A stretch of DNA of 64,000 nucleotides from JAZOXB01 sp040096185 (GCF_040096185.1 NZ_JBBMFF010000270.1:40277-104276); one strand, 5' to 3'; shown: positions 35,601-44,740, numbered from the stretch's first letter. Translations and numbers: made by a program. The notes: generated by a model not told the origin, from the sequence alone.

Positions 35601-37603
35601 CCGGTGGAAAGGTCCTTGATCTGGAAGCCCGTGCCGGTCATCGGGATAATGCTCCCGGTCTCGGCGTCGCATTTCTCCACCTTGAGCCTTGCGGTAATGG
35701 TGCGGTTATTCAGAATATAGCTGTAGGTCTGGCCGTCTGCGGAAATAAAGACGGTAAAATCAGGAATGAACGCCTTGCCTTCCTCACCGGCTGTCTGGTG
35801 GACCGTATAATGGCCGTAAGGCAGCATTTTGGAGGAAGTAAAGCCGTCGCTGTCCGTGGTGAGCAGGTCGCGCTCGCTTTCCTTCGCCGCATCATAGCTA
35901 CCCGCCGCCTTCAAGTAGATTTCAAAGACGGCGCCGGCCTCCGGGTGCTCGATCACACCCTCATTCGGTTCTTCCGTATTTTCATCTTCGGACACATCCG
36001 GGTCCGGGTCGTCCGTATGCTTGACAAGCTGGATATTGCCATAGATCACGGTTTCCGTGACCTGGTTCTCCGTAGTGTTCAGCTCCACCTCGTACAGCGC
36101 CGGGGAAGCGCCCACCTCATAGACCGTATCATTCAGAAGATAACCGGTGCTGGGCTCGATTTCCCGTACCGTCCAGCTATCGCCGCAGACATAGTAACGG
36201 GTCATAAAGCTGCCGTCCGGCCCGGTGGTATAGGTATCTACCAGCTCGCCATTGTTATAAATCCCATAGGTCGCCCCGGCAAGGGTGGCGTCGCCCTGGG
36301 CGGTCCCGGTGTCCGCGTCGCTCTTTACCACATGCACGCGGAATTTCTTCAAAATATTGCTGAAATGGACGGAAGCAGTCTGGCCGCTCTCAATAGTGAT
36401 GTACTGTGCGGAAGGGGTCACATAGCGGTCAACCGGGATTTCCGTCACCAGGTAAGTGCCGGGCAGGAATTTCTTTTCCACCTGGCCGTTATCCCCGGTA
36501 GTAACAGTCTCATTGACTTCATTTCCCAAAATATCCGTGCCGGAAATGCGGAAGGAAATGCCGGACACAATGCCGTCCTCACTGGTCTTGACGATCTTCG
36601 CGGTGCCGTAGGTCTCCGTTTTGATGTTCATAAAGAAGGAAACCGGGTCGCTGGCGCCGGTCATCATGGTCTGATAACCAGGGCGGCCCCAGATCAGCAT
36701 GTCGTTGGCAACCGGAATGTCTTTTCTGAACTCAAAGCTCACCGGCTCCATAATCATGTTTTTGCTGGTGAAGGTGTACTGGTTGCCGTTCCTGCTCACG
36801 GTCACGCCGCTGCCGGAAAGCATTTGCAGGTCGATATTCAGGTTGTTGGTGTCGGTAACAGTCAGGGTATAGACCTTTCTGCTGGTGTCCCATTTCAGTT
36901 CCAGAACAGGGGCATCCCCCTTATTCGCCGCGGTAAAGGAAGGGACGGTGGAGTGGGACGCCACCTGTTCCAGAATCCAGTTGTATGCCTTTTCCGCAGG
37001 ACGCCCGGCAACCACGCTGTAATACTGGTCCGCCGAAGCGTGGCCGTTGCTGTGCCGGCTGTAGGGGTCGCTGCGAAGCTGCTGCTGGTATTCCCAGAGG
37101 ATGATCTGCGTCGCCATTTTATAATCGTCCTCATTGATTCCGGAAACAGGAAGGGAGGCGCCGGGTTTCCAGCCATAGATCGCAGTCAGGGTAATGCCGC
37201 GCCTGGCAGCGGACGGGAGCATATTCAGGTAATCGCTGTTGGTCCCGTTCTCCGAAGTATAGGTATTTTCGGAAGTGTTGTAGGGAATCCCGCTCTCCAC
37301 GCAGTAGACCGAATGGGTCACGCCGTCCGAATCTGTCAGCATGTAGTGCCGGTAGGCGCTGCCGCCGGAGCCGGAACGTTTATCCGTGGTTCCGTCTGAA
37401 TTGTAAGCAAGGAAATTGGTAGGCACCGGGGAATAATAATGCTGCCCGTCAGACCCTACATACTGGTCGCCCAGCCAGGAGCTTGCTTTCTGGCCCACGC
37501 CTGCCGCAAACGCCTGGGCGGGAAGCAGGCTAAAGACGCATACCGCGCAGAGTAAAAATGCCACGATCCTGTGCAGACCGCGGCGGTGTGTATTCGTTTT
37601 CAT
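32687..37603 (-). CDS. Thioester/Cna-B adhesin with VPQTG anchor fused to a class B sortase
   Basis: 1638 residues in one unbroken frame. Signal peptide (~1-34), then a thioester domain with Cys in VYCVESG (~101) and Gln in ATQIILW (~166). About ten Cna-B/SpaA repeats follow (GAxYxIY, YTVxE signatures). A proline-rich spacer leads to the sorting signal VPQTGDD (~1326), a membrane helix and KKGK. After only 14 residues a second membrane helix begins, then a class B sortase domain with catalytic His in YGHNMRDG (~1518), Cys in TLSTCTPGG (~1616) and the Arg in ASRFIV. Separate adhesin and srtB genes are usual; here they are fused. Thioester domains can bind partner surfaces covalently. Confidence 0.88.
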   Translation of the reverse strand: MKTNTHRRGLHRIVAFLLCAVCVFSLLPAQAFAAGVGQKASSWLGDQYVGSDGQHYYSPVPTNFLAYNSDGTTDKRSGSGGSAYRHYMLTDSDGVTHSVYCVESGIPYNTSENTYTSENGTNSDYLNMLPSAARRGITLTAIYGWKPGASLPVSGINEDDYKMATQIILWEYQQQLRSDPYSRHSNGHASADQYYSVVAGRPAEKAYNWILEQVASHSTVPSFTAANKGDAPVLELKWDTSRKVYTLTVTDTNNLNIDLQMLSGSGVTVSRNGNQYTFTSKNMIMEPVSFEFRKDIPVANDMLIWGRPGYQTMMTGASDPVSFFMNIKTETYGTAKIVKTSEDGIVSGISFRISGTDILGNEVNETVTTGDNGQVEKKFLPGTYLVTEIPVDRYVTPSAQYITIESGQTASVHFSNILKKFRVHVVKSDADTGTAQGDATLAGATYGIYNNGELVDTYTTGPDGSFMTRYYVCGDSWTVREIEPSTGYLLNDTVYEVGASPALYEVELNTTENQVTETVIYGNIQLVKHTDDPDPDVSEDENTEEPNEGVIEHPEAGAVFEIYLKAAGSYDAAKESERDLLTTDSDGFTSSKMLPYGHYTVHQTAGEEGKAFIPDFTVFISADGQTYSYILNNRTITARLKVEKCDAETGSIIPMTGTGFQIKDLSTGEFVTQEIFYPNPETLDTFYVSDEGWLMLPEPLHTGDYELYEVAAPYGYVLSSEPVPFTIDGSEAVVTVTQYNMPQKGQLTITKTGEVFASVQENDGLYQPVYEVAGLPGAVYDVIADEDIYTGDGTLRVAKDTVVETLTTGEDGTATSVLLYLGRYRLEERQAPAGMVVNAVPEYAELTYAGETVEVTQTAVGLYDERQKVDVALFKALETDELFGLGMNEEYKDISFGLYASADLTAADGSVIPAGGLLEVVSVSANEAGGYDACFDSDLPFGSYYVQERTTNSAYVLSDTKYPVVFEYAGQEAALVSILINEGEAVPNDLLRGRIDGVKYGESTEVGEDVKLAGAVMGLFKPDTEEFTEENALLTVTTGEDGSFAFENIPYGHWIVKEISAPALYTVSPEEHHIYIGADGQTIEFRVDNTLIRGRVQLHKTEAVDEPSSVESDKENTFLRFLSGAVFELYEDANGNKELDAEDTLVGALKETDGGFHMAEDLLAKGYFVKEKKAPEGYQPDEKAYYFAITEDGQTVVIENGEAGRGFTNEAYRGNLKITKDSSDGRKDGFAIEVKSADGSYCETFTTPKSGVIEVKGLRVGIYTVTELSNRASKDYIIPDAATVEIKADQTATVQFFNEKPEKPETPDNPKTPSKPSTPSNPDKAVPQTGDDNFIFLYGGLLALALIGGGMFAALYFKKGKYSRQTPKTKAAGIAALSLCAALALGSGFLMVRDLCQYSESAGAYDDLAGLVELPERTETPEDMETGTAPIETEPAGSAPSVVLPMVDFESLRESGPDIIGWLTLPDTVINYPVTQADDNEYYLHHLYDGTYNKVGCLFADYENKADFSDRNTIIYGHNMRDGSMFAALNEYDEQSYFDTHKQMYLVTPEGGYLCEVFAAFVAKPSESGSDTSPWRLSWKDDGAYTTWLTAMAERSVVETDVTVTSSDKVLTLSTCTPGGASRFIVMAKLVEVNNEAD

Positions 37604-37652
37604 ATTCACGATAGAAAGACCTCACTTTCATAAAATAGGTAAGGACGGCGCA

Positions 37653-38822
37653 TTACTCGCCGTCCTCATGGGTGCTATCCTCAAAGTCATCCTCGGAGAG
37701 ATATTCCGGTTCGCCGTAAGCCTCGTCCGGGTCAAAGCCCTCCCCGTAGCCGTCGTCCTCGTCAAATTCGTCCTCGTCCGCCGCCTGCTGTTTCGGGCGC
37801 ACGATCTTCACATAATAGCCGACGCCTCCGACTGCAAGCAGGGCGACGATGATAAAGATGATCGTGCCGACGCTGCCGGTATCTTTCTTTGGCTGTTCCG
37901 ATTCAGCCGGTTCCTCCGGCTCTGCCGGCTTTTCCTTTCCGATGCAGCCGTTTAAGTCATTTTTGCAGACCGGGCAGCCGGTATTGACTTTTCCGGCCTC
38001 GCATTTCTCCTTACAGGTGCAGACATCCGCAGCGGGGATCACGCTCACGCTGCCATCATTCTTTTCCGCAAGGGCCATCAGGTCCGCCTCGGTGACGCCA
38101 TTCAGAAAGTAAACGTTGTTGTCGTCACGCTTGCCGTCAATGATAAGGTAGAACACATTCCCGGCCTCGGTGGTAATGGTGTAAAACTGTTTATCCCCAT
38201 CCTCGCCGGTGGCGCTGTCCAGCACGGTCCCGGTCCCCTCCGGGGTGAAAGCGCCCTCCGGGACGGAGGAAGTGGTGGGCTCCGGTGTGCCGGAATTTCC
38301 TGTACTGCCGGAGCTGCCGTCCTGGGAGCTTGTGCCGCCCGAATCCGTTCCCGTATTGGAACTGCTGCTTTGGGTGCCCGTGCTGCCGGAAGAAGCTGCC
38401 TGGGTCTGTACCGGTTTTGTTGCCGGGGTGCTGCTCTGGCTCGGCTGCGTGGGGGCAGCCGGCTTTTCCGTGGACACCGGTTCCTTGTAATAGGGGTTGT
38501 CAAATTGCACGGCATCAGAACGGTTGCCGGCATAATCCACCGCGTAGACGCTCACTTTTTTATCTGTGCCGGCATAATCCTTCAGCGCGACAGAGGCTTT
38601 CCCGTCCACAAGGGAATTTACACGGGTCTTGTCGATATAGACCGCCTCCACGCCGGAATTGTCGTCGCTGCTTACGATCTTTACGGTTTCCCCATCCAGC
38701 ACCGCCGTAAGCGTGGGCGGCGTGGTGTCCTTGCCCCCGGCGGCAAAAGCCGTCATGGGCAAGGTCATGGCGCCTATGAGAAAGACAAGCGCCACAAGGA
38801 GAGAGATTCGTTTAGTCCTCAT
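37653..38822 (-). CDS. CD1107-family surface protein (DUF4366)
   Basis: 389 residues. A signal peptide (MRTKRISLLVALVFLIGAM..AFA) is followed by an Ig-like domain (TPPTLTAVLDGETVKIVSSDDNSGV). A long Ser/Thr/Gly/Pro linker (~125-195), a DUF4366 domain (FYTITTEAGNVFYLIIDGKRDDNNVYFLNGVTEADLMALAE) and a cysteine cluster (CTCKEKCEAGKVNTGCPVCKNDLNGC) come next. A membrane helix (~317-338) and an acidic Asp/Glu/Tyr tail in the cytoplasm end it. The family is a steady companion of the CTn transfer apparatus and probably contributes to the cell-surface part. Confidence 0.85.
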   Translation of the reverse strand: MRTKRISLLVALVFLIGAMTLPMTAFAAGGKDTTPPTLTAVLDGETVKIVSSDDNSGVEAVYIDKTRVNSLVDGKASVALKDYAGTDKKVSVYAVDYAGNRSDAVQFDNPYYKEPVSTEKPAAPTQPSQSSTPATKPVQTQAASSGSTGTQSSSSNTGTDSGGTSSQDGSSGSTGNSGTPEPTTSSVPEGAFTPEGTGTVLDSATGEDGDKQFYTITTEAGNVFYLIIDGKRDDNNVYFLNGVTEADLMALAEKNDGSVSVIPAADVCTCKEKCEAGKVNTGCPVCKNDLNGCIGKEKPAEPEEPAESEQPKKDTGSVGTIIFIIVALLAVGGVGYYVKIVRPKQQAADEDEFDEDDGYGEGFDPDEAYGEPEYLSEDDFEDSTHEDGE

Positions 38823-39057
38823 GCACTTCCTCCTGTTCCTGCGGCGAAGACTCCTGTGCGGACGCCATCTGCCGCGTTTTTAAGAATTCGGCCAGTTCCT
38901 GGGGCGTCAGGTGGTAGCTGCGGGCCACCGCCACAAAGTCGGTGTTCTCCAGCTCCGTTTTCTGTTTCTCCAAATCCTGGAGCCTGGCCTGCTGCTCCGC
39001 GATCTTCGCCTTGGTCTTTTCAATGTCTTTTGCCAGTTTTTCAATTTTAGGGTTCAA
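38812..39057 (-). CDS. DUF4315-family protein
   Basis: 81 residues, almost entirely a coiled coil (KIEKLAKDIEKTKAKIAEQQARLQDLEKQKTELE) followed by a short helical domain (TPQELAEFLKTRQ) and an acidic end. It fits DUF4315, found between the CD1107 and CD1108 genes in these elements. It overlaps the start of the CD1107 gene by 11 nt. Its partner is probably one of the two, unproven. Confidence 0.8.
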   Translation of the reverse strand: MNPKIEKLAKDIEKTKAKIAEQQARLQDLEKQKTELENTDFVAVARSYHLTPQELAEFLKTRQMASAQESSPQEQEEVHED

Positions 39058-39075
39058 GTTGTTACCTCCATTCTG

Positions 39076-41856
39076 TTAAGGCAGCCGCGCAAAGGTGTAA
39101 AAATGCTGCTGCCAGTAACTTGTATTGATATTTGCGTAAGAGATCGGGTCCCCGCAGTGGATCATCATTCCGTTACCCACATAGATTCCCACATGGCTTG
39201 CGCCGCTGGTGTTATAGGTCCCCTGGAAGAAAATCAGGTCGCCGGGTCTTGCGTCCGCACTCGATACAGGCGTACACACGCCTAAAAGCCCGTCCGCGGT
39301 AAGCCGCCCGAAGTTCCAGCCGGTATGGTTGACTACCCAGGAAACGAAGCCTGAACAGTCAAAGGAAGTGGAAGGGCTTGCGCCGCCCCACACATACGGA
39401 TAGCCTAAGTATTTCTCCGCCTCCGCGATCATGGCCGCGAACTGTTCATCCGCAAGGGCCTCCGGCGGAATATCGTAATCAAAGTAGCTGCCGCCTCCGC
39501 CTGCGCCAATGGCTGGCAGCCCGGTACTGCCGGTGTCACCGGTATCTGCAAAATACAGCGGATTCAAATACTGCCCGTCCACCAATACCTCCAGGTGCAG
39601 GTGCGGCCCGGTGGAATTGCCGGTGCTGCCGACCTTCGCGATTACATCCCCGGCCTTTACTTCCTGGCCCACGGACACAAGAAGCTGTGAACAGTGGCCG
39701 TATTTCGTGGTAAGGGTATGCCCCTCGTAAGCCTCGCCTTCAATGGCGACACACAGGCCGTAGCCGCCCGCGTTTCCTGCCAGCGTAACCGTACCGTCAT
39801 GGCCGGCTAAGATTTCCGTGCCCTGGGCCATGCCGATGTCAACGCCGGTATGGTAGTTCTTTTCCCCGCTGATGGGGTGTACCCGGTAGCCGTAGTAGCT
39901 GGTGACATAGGGCAGCCAGTTTATCCCAAAGACATTTTTCACATACTGCCGGTTGCCCTTGGTCTGCAATAGAATCTCACAGATTTCTTTCTGCTCGGTG
40001 CTCATGCGCTGCACCACCAGGTTTGCAAGAGGCGTGGCCGTGAGCTTTACATTCAGAATGTGCCACTCATACGGTACTTCTTCCTCGGTTTCCTCGCCGG
40101 TCTCCGGGTCAACATGGGTCTCTGTCCGGTAGCGGATTTCCGTTTCCTCCGTAAAGGTAAGGGAATACTGCTCATTAAAAAGCTGCCGCAGGACGCCCTC
40201 GATCTGCTCATAGGTGAAATTCTGATAGGCAGAAGTGAGATAGCCCATCAGGATATAGGGGTCATGCTCGATTGCGCCGATGTTATAGCGGTACTCGTCA
40301 TAACCGGGCCGGTCTGTCTCCACACGGTCTATTTCCATTTGCAGGTCTGTTTCCCACTCGGTATAGATAAGCTCCGCGTTGTTGATGTCCTGGTCCTCCG
40401 CCAGATAGGTAGAGGCGGCGATACTTCCCAGGCCCCCGGTCCCGATATTGGAAAACGAGGAAAACAGCGAAGAAATGAGAAATACCACCAAAAGCAGAAG
40501 GACGAGAATGCTGCAGATAACCGGGTGACGCTTGACGGTGTTTACCACCGAAGCAGCGATCTTTTCCGTTGTAACGGCTGCGTTCTTTGCCCGCTTTCCG
40601 GTTTTCTGTGCCTCCCTTGCGGCTTTGGCATACTGCCGTTTCAGCTTTTGCTTCTGCCACATCCGGGCAAGGAAATTTTTCTTTAGCTCCGGGTGTTCCG
40701 AAAGGGTCTGCCGGTAGGCAAGCTTCGCGTTAGCCCTCGCTGATTTCTGCTGTAACTTTGTCACCCGGCGGTATGGCGCTGTTTTATGGCGGTGGTACAG
40801 GGTGCGCGCCCAGGCCTCACCCACAAGCTCGGTGCGGTGGGCGGCTTTCACGCCGACATTTTCTTCCTCCGCCTGGTAGATTTTCTTATGGGCGTAGCCG
40901 ACAGCCGTATTCGCTGCCGCCTTTACCGGGCGCATGGGAAGGGAGCCCTTTACATGCGCCCGCTGGGATTTTACTTCCTGCTCAAATTTCAGCCGTTTTT
41001 TTGCTTTGCCGGTCTCCGGGTCGGAAGCCGTCTCCATCCGCAGTTTTTTCCGGGAAGGCAGACGCGCCTCGGCGTCCTCCAGCTTCTTTTCCACACGCTC
41101 GGCCCTGCGCCTCGCCTGGGTCAGCTTTTTATCCGCCGCCTCCGGTGGCAGCTCGTCAGCGGTAAATTCCAGCTTGGAAGGCCGTTTCGGTTCTCCCTCG
41201 GCTGAACCCGGCTGTTTCTCCTGGGGTTCCTCGGCTTTTGCCGCCTCCTGGAAACGCTGCTGGTACTTGTTGCCATGCTGGTGCATCCGGCGTCTGCCCG
41301 ATGTTTCCCCGGCATTTGTGCTGCCGGCCTCCGAAGCAGCGGAAGCCTCCGAACTGCCGGAACCGGGCAACTCCTGGCCGCCGCGCCGGGAAAAGTCTGC
41401 ATCCCGGCGCTGGAGCCTGCCGGAATCACTGTGCCTGGAATCCTGCTGCCTGCTTTCGCGGAAGCTGTCACGCCCGGAAAAATCCGGCCCGTTTTGCTGC
41501 GGAACGCTGCGGCTGTCCTGAATGAAGCTGTCAGAATCCCCGGACGACTGCCGGGAAAAAGCCTCCGCATGTGTTCCATAGTCCGCAGATTCATAAGCCG
41601 CCATTTCATCCACTGGCTGCCGGGAAGCAGCAGCATACGTATTGGAATCCGTTGCTGGAACTGCGCCGTCCTCCGAAGCCCCTTGATACAGGTTCCACCC
41701 TCTATGGCGGTTATCTTCCTGCACAGGAGCGTCACGGGCCCGGCGCAGATCAAAATCCTGCCCGCGCATCTCGCCGGTCCGGACGTCGGTTTCTGTTTTT
41801 CCCGCCGGCTGCCGCACCGCGTCTTTGGGCCGTCTGAACTCTTTATCACGGGACAT
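39076..41856 (-). CDS. CD1108-family cell-wall hydrolase (M23 peptidase + NlpC/P60)
   Basis: 926 residues from ATG 41856, 8 nt after GGAGG. A long charged cytoplasmic N-terminus (~1-430) precedes one membrane helix (VICSILVLLLLVVFLISSLF), a VirB8-like stalk region, and an M23 LytM-type peptidase (GEKNYHTGVDIGM, YGHCSQLL, GPHLHLEV supplies the zinc histidines). A C-terminal NlpC/P60 domain has Cys in STSFDCSGFVSWV and His in GASHVGIYVG. It is the VirB1-like enzyme that opens peptidoglycan for the transfer channel. Two different hydrolase domains cut stem peptides/cross-bridges. Confidence 0.92.
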   Translation of the reverse strand: MSRDKEFRRPKDAVRQPAGKTETDVRTGEMRGQDFDLRRARDAPVQEDNRHRGWNLYQGASEDGAVPATDSNTYAAASRQPVDEMAAYESADYGTHAEAFSRQSSGDSDSFIQDSRSVPQQNGPDFSGRDSFRESRQQDSRHSDSGRLQRRDADFSRRGGQELPGSGSSEASAASEAGSTNAGETSGRRRMHQHGNKYQQRFQEAAKAEEPQEKQPGSAEGEPKRPSKLEFTADELPPEAADKKLTQARRRAERVEKKLEDAEARLPSRKKLRMETASDPETGKAKKRLKFEQEVKSQRAHVKGSLPMRPVKAAANTAVGYAHKKIYQAEEENVGVKAAHRTELVGEAWARTLYHRHKTAPYRRVTKLQQKSARANAKLAYRQTLSEHPELKKNFLARMWQKQKLKRQYAKAAREAQKTGKRAKNAAVTTEKIAASVVNTVKRHPVICSILVLLLLVVFLISSLFSSFSNIGTGGLGSIAASTYLAEDQDINNAELIYTEWETDLQMEIDRVETDRPGYDEYRYNIGAIEHDPYILMGYLTSAYQNFTYEQIEGVLRQLFNEQYSLTFTEETEIRYRTETHVDPETGEETEEEVPYEWHILNVKLTATPLANLVVQRMSTEQKEICEILLQTKGNRQYVKNVFGINWLPYVTSYYGYRVHPISGEKNYHTGVDIGMAQGTEILAGHDGTVTLAGNAGGYGLCVAIEGEAYEGHTLTTKYGHCSQLLVSVGQEVKAGDVIAKVGSTGNSTGPHLHLEVLVDGQYLNPLYFADTGDTGSTGLPAIGAGGGGSYFDYDIPPEALADEQFAAMIAEAEKYLGYPYVWGGASPSTSFDCSGFVSWVVNHTGWNFGRLTADGLLGVCTPVSSADARPGDLIFFQGTYNTSGASHVGIYVGNGMMIHCGDPISYANINTSYWQQHFYTFARLP

Positions 41857-41901
41857 ATCCATCACCTCCAGTCTGAATTATCGTTGCTGGTCTGCCGGCG
41901 C

Positions 41902-44373
41902 TCATGCGCCTGCCACTTCATCCGGCCTTGTGGTAAGGACCGAATACAGAAGGGTGTCCTTCGGGAAGTGATCGACGAAAGGAATAATCACATTGCCGAA
42001 AAACAAAAGACCCTCGCCGGGGCCGGAATGGGTCACATAGGAAAGCTGGTGGGGCGAAATGCCTAACTGCTTCGCCAAAATCTGCCGGTCTCCCTGGGCC
42101 TGGTTGAGCATGTAGATAAAATCCGAGTTCTCAAAGATGTTCTCGATCTCCCTGGAAGCCAGCAGGTCCTTCACATTCTGCGTTAAACCGCTGGGAATCC
42201 CGCCCCATTTTCTGAACCGTTTCCATATCTCTACACTGAAACTTCCGGTCTGTCCTTTCAGCAGGAGGTGGAATTCGTCGATATAGAACCAGGTCGTCTT
42301 ATGCTTGGAGCGGTTGGCCGTAACACGGTTCCAGACCGCGTCCTGCATGATAAGAAGGCCGATCTCTTTCAGGGCCTTTCCCAATGACTTCAACTGGAAG
42401 CACAGTACCCGGTGGTGATCCATCTGGATATTGGAACGGTGGTTAAACACATTCAAGGAACCATTGACGTAGATTTCCAGCGCCGTGGCGATATTCTGCG
42501 CCTCCGGTTCGCTCTGTTTGCGAAGGAGGTCGTACAAATCCCCCAGGATTGGCATGTTTTCCGGGCGCGGGTCCTGCAAATAGTCCCGGTACACAAGCCT
42601 TGTGCAGCGGTCAATGATCGTCTTTTCAATAGGGGAAAGCCCCTCCTTGCCGCCGATGATAAGGTCACACAGAGACAGGATAAAATCACTTTTCAGGGTG
42701 ATCGGGTTTTCATCATCCGAATAGTCCAGGTTTATATCCATCGGATTGATGTAGTTAGTGGAGTTAGGGGAAATGTCAATGACCTGCCCCTGAGCTCCAA
42801 ACTGCTTTACCAAAGGCCCGTACTCATTTTCCGGGTCTGCTATGATAATGTCGTCCTCCGTCAGAAGGAACACATTGACGATCTCACGCTTGGCAGAGAA
42901 AGATTTGCCACTGCCGGGCGTACCCAGGAACAGGCCGTTGGGGTTTTTCAGGTTCTTGCGGTTCGCCATAATCAGGTTGTTGCTAAGGGCATTGAGACCG
43001 TAATACAAAGCCTCGCCCTCCTGAAACAGCTCGCAGGTGGTAAACGGCACGAAAATGGCCGTGCTGCTGGTGGTAAGACCCCGCTCGATCTCGATCTGGT
43101 TCTGCCCCAGGCATAGAGAGGACATAAGGCCCTGCTCCTGCTGGAAGTCCAGGCGTTTCAGGGCACAGTTGTATTTCTGCGCCACACCGGAAGCGGAAAA
43201 AATATCCGTAAACAGCTTTTTGCGCTTCGGGGCGATATTCTCCACCAGAACCGTCACAAGGAACATCCTTTCATTCCGGCTCTGCAAATCCTGCAGGAGA
43301 TTTTTCGCTTCTTCCCCATAAGTGGCAAGGTCGGTAGGTATGATGTCCATGTCATAGCCGGAGCGGACCGCTTTCTTCTGTTCCTCAATCGTCATCTTCT
43401 GCAAATCAGACATCTTGCGTTTGATGTTCTTGATCGCCTGGGCCTGGTCGATAGACTGGATATGCAGGTTGATTGTCACGGCGTCATCCAGGTCAAGCAG
43501 TTCCGCCAGCAGCCGATCCGTCAGCTCCGGGGCCAAAATCTGCAAGAAGGACACCGCGCCGGAATGGTCGCCCACCCGGAAGGTCTTGCCGTCCTGGGAG
43601 AAGGAGAGACCGGAAGGGGCGATATAGTCCTTTGTGGAGAGCCCGGTTTTCGGCAAATCCGACCAGTTAAAATGAAGTTTCTCCTGGCCGTCCGGGTGGA
43701 GCTGGCTGTGCAGAAGCTCCAGACGTTCCAGCCCGTTTAAGGGCCTTGCCTGCACGCCCAGGGCTTTGAAGTTCCCCAGCACGTCCGTTTCGATCCGTTC
43801 CAGACGCATTTTCGCCGTGCGAAGGTCCTCCGCTTCAATCCCGAAGGTGATGTATTTCCGCTTGGTAAGGCCGTTGTTGCCCTTTTGGAGCTGGTTCTTT
43901 AACATATCCGCGTACTCCCTGCGGATTCCGTCGTACTCGTCGCCACGGGCAGGAATCTCTATGCTGTGAACAAAGTCCTGCATATTGGCCCGCTGGTTGA
44001 TGAAGGTGAGCTGCACATGGATCGAGGCGTCAAAGTAATTGAGAAAATCGCAGTAGCCCTCAAAAATCTGCGCCTTGTCGTCCGCCTGCGCGAGCTGGTA
44101 GTTAATATCAAAGAACTGCACCGTCTTGGTGTAATAATTGCCGCTCACACGGCAGATACCGTCCCGGTACATTTCCTTATAGGGAATACTCTGCTGGACC
44201 GTCTGCGGGGCGTCCGCTTTCAGCCCGGAAAAAAAGCCGGGCTTTTTCTTCGGCCCGGCAGGAGAGGCAGTTTTACTTCCTGCCTTTCTTGCTTCGGTGC
44301 GGGTCTTTTTTGCCTGCTTTACGTTTCTTTGCAGACGTTTTTCCTGCGCCTCCTGCTGTCTGGTTTTTGGCAA
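41902..44373 (-). CDS. VirB4-like conjugation ATPase
   Basis: 823 residues from a TTG at 44373 with AAAGGAGG 9 nt before it, inside the prgI gene. The basic N-terminus precedes the CagE/TrbE-VirB4 domain; Walker A is GTPGSGKSFSAK, Walker B is WFYIDEFHLLL. The C-terminal motif NQAQGDRQILAKQLGIS is also typical. It is a hexameric ATPase at the base of the type IV secretion channel, needed for assembly and transfer. The 101-nt overlap with prgI ties the two together. Confidence 0.95.
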   Translation of the reverse strand: MPKTRQQEAQEKRLQRNVKQAKKTRTEARKAGSKTASPAGPKKKPGFFSGLKADAPQTVQQSIPYKEMYRDGICRVSGNYYTKTVQFFDINYQLAQADDKAQIFEGYCDFLNYFDASIHVQLTFINQRANMQDFVHSIEIPARGDEYDGIRREYADMLKNQLQKGNNGLTKRKYITFGIEAEDLRTAKMRLERIETDVLGNFKALGVQARPLNGLERLELLHSQLHPDGQEKLHFNWSDLPKTGLSTKDYIAPSGLSFSQDGKTFRVGDHSGAVSFLQILAPELTDRLLAELLDLDDAVTINLHIQSIDQAQAIKNIKRKMSDLQKMTIEEQKKAVRSGYDMDIIPTDLATYGEEAKNLLQDLQSRNERMFLVTVLVENIAPKRKKLFTDIFSASGVAQKYNCALKRLDFQQEQGLMSSLCLGQNQIEIERGLTTSSTAIFVPFTTCELFQEGEALYYGLNALSNNLIMANRKNLKNPNGLFLGTPGSGKSFSAKREIVNVFLLTEDDIIIADPENEYGPLVKQFGAQGQVIDISPNSTNYINPMDINLDYSDDENPITLKSDFILSLCDLIIGGKEGLSPIEKTIIDRCTRLVYRDYLQDPRPENMPILGDLYDLLRKQSEPEAQNIATALEIYVNGSLNVFNHRSNIQMDHHRVLCFQLKSLGKALKEIGLLIMQDAVWNRVTANRSKHKTTWFYIDEFHLLLKGQTGSFSVEIWKRFRKWGGIPSGLTQNVKDLLASREIENIFENSDFIYMLNQAQGDRQILAKQLGISPHQLSYVTHSGPGEGLLFFGNVIIPFVDHFPKDTLLYSVLTTRPDEVAGA

Positions 44374-44707
44374 TCTGTGATACCTCCTTTTTGGATATGG
44401 ATTTGTAGAAGTTTTCTGTCCGGTAAGGGCGGTCCTTCGGCCAGAGCTTATAGCGGAGCCGGTTCCTTAACAGCTTTTCCGCCGGCTGCCCGTCCTTCTC
44501 ATACATGGCAAAGAAGAAAAAGGGCATCATCAGGCCGATCATAAGGAGCACCGCCGCCGAATTGCCGATGGCGCCGCGGGTAAGGAAATATACCGGCAGC
44601 CCCACCAGCGCGGCCAGACTGAAACAAATAAGCTGGCGCTTTGTCAGGCCAGCGGCTACTTTGGTCTTGACTTTGGTTAAGTCTTTGGGTACGGGTACAT
44701 AAGGCAT
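44273..44707 (-). CDS. PrgI-family membrane protein
   Basis: 144 residues. Starts MPYVPVPKDLTKVKTKVAAGLTKRQL, has two membrane helices (ICFSLAALVGLPVYFLTRG, AVLLMIGLMMPFFFFAMY) and the PrgI pattern YEKDGQPAEKLLRNRLRYKLWP; it is VirB3-like in position and topology. The C-terminus is unusually basic (KKRKAGKKDPHRSKKGRK) and is encoded by DNA also coding the VirB4 N-terminus. Strong RBS (GGAGGTGACAACGAA) before ATG. Confidence 0.92.
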   Translation of the reverse strand: MPYVPVPKDLTKVKTKVAAGLTKRQLICFSLAALVGLPVYFLTRGAIGNSAAVLLMIGLMMPFFFFAMYEKDGQPAEKLLRNRLRYKLWPKDRPYRTENFYKSISKKEVSQIAKNQTAGGAGKTSAKKRKAGKKDPHRSKKGRK

Positions 44708-44740
44708 TTCGTTGTCACCTCCGATCTGCGAGAATCTTTT

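Noticed and set aside
34133..37399. Very long open frame (over 1000 codons) on the plus strand opposite the adhesin gene
   Set aside because: It is the mirror of a GC-biased, repeat-rich coding frame; it lacks a ribosome site and has no recognisable domain, while the minus-strand product is clearly real.
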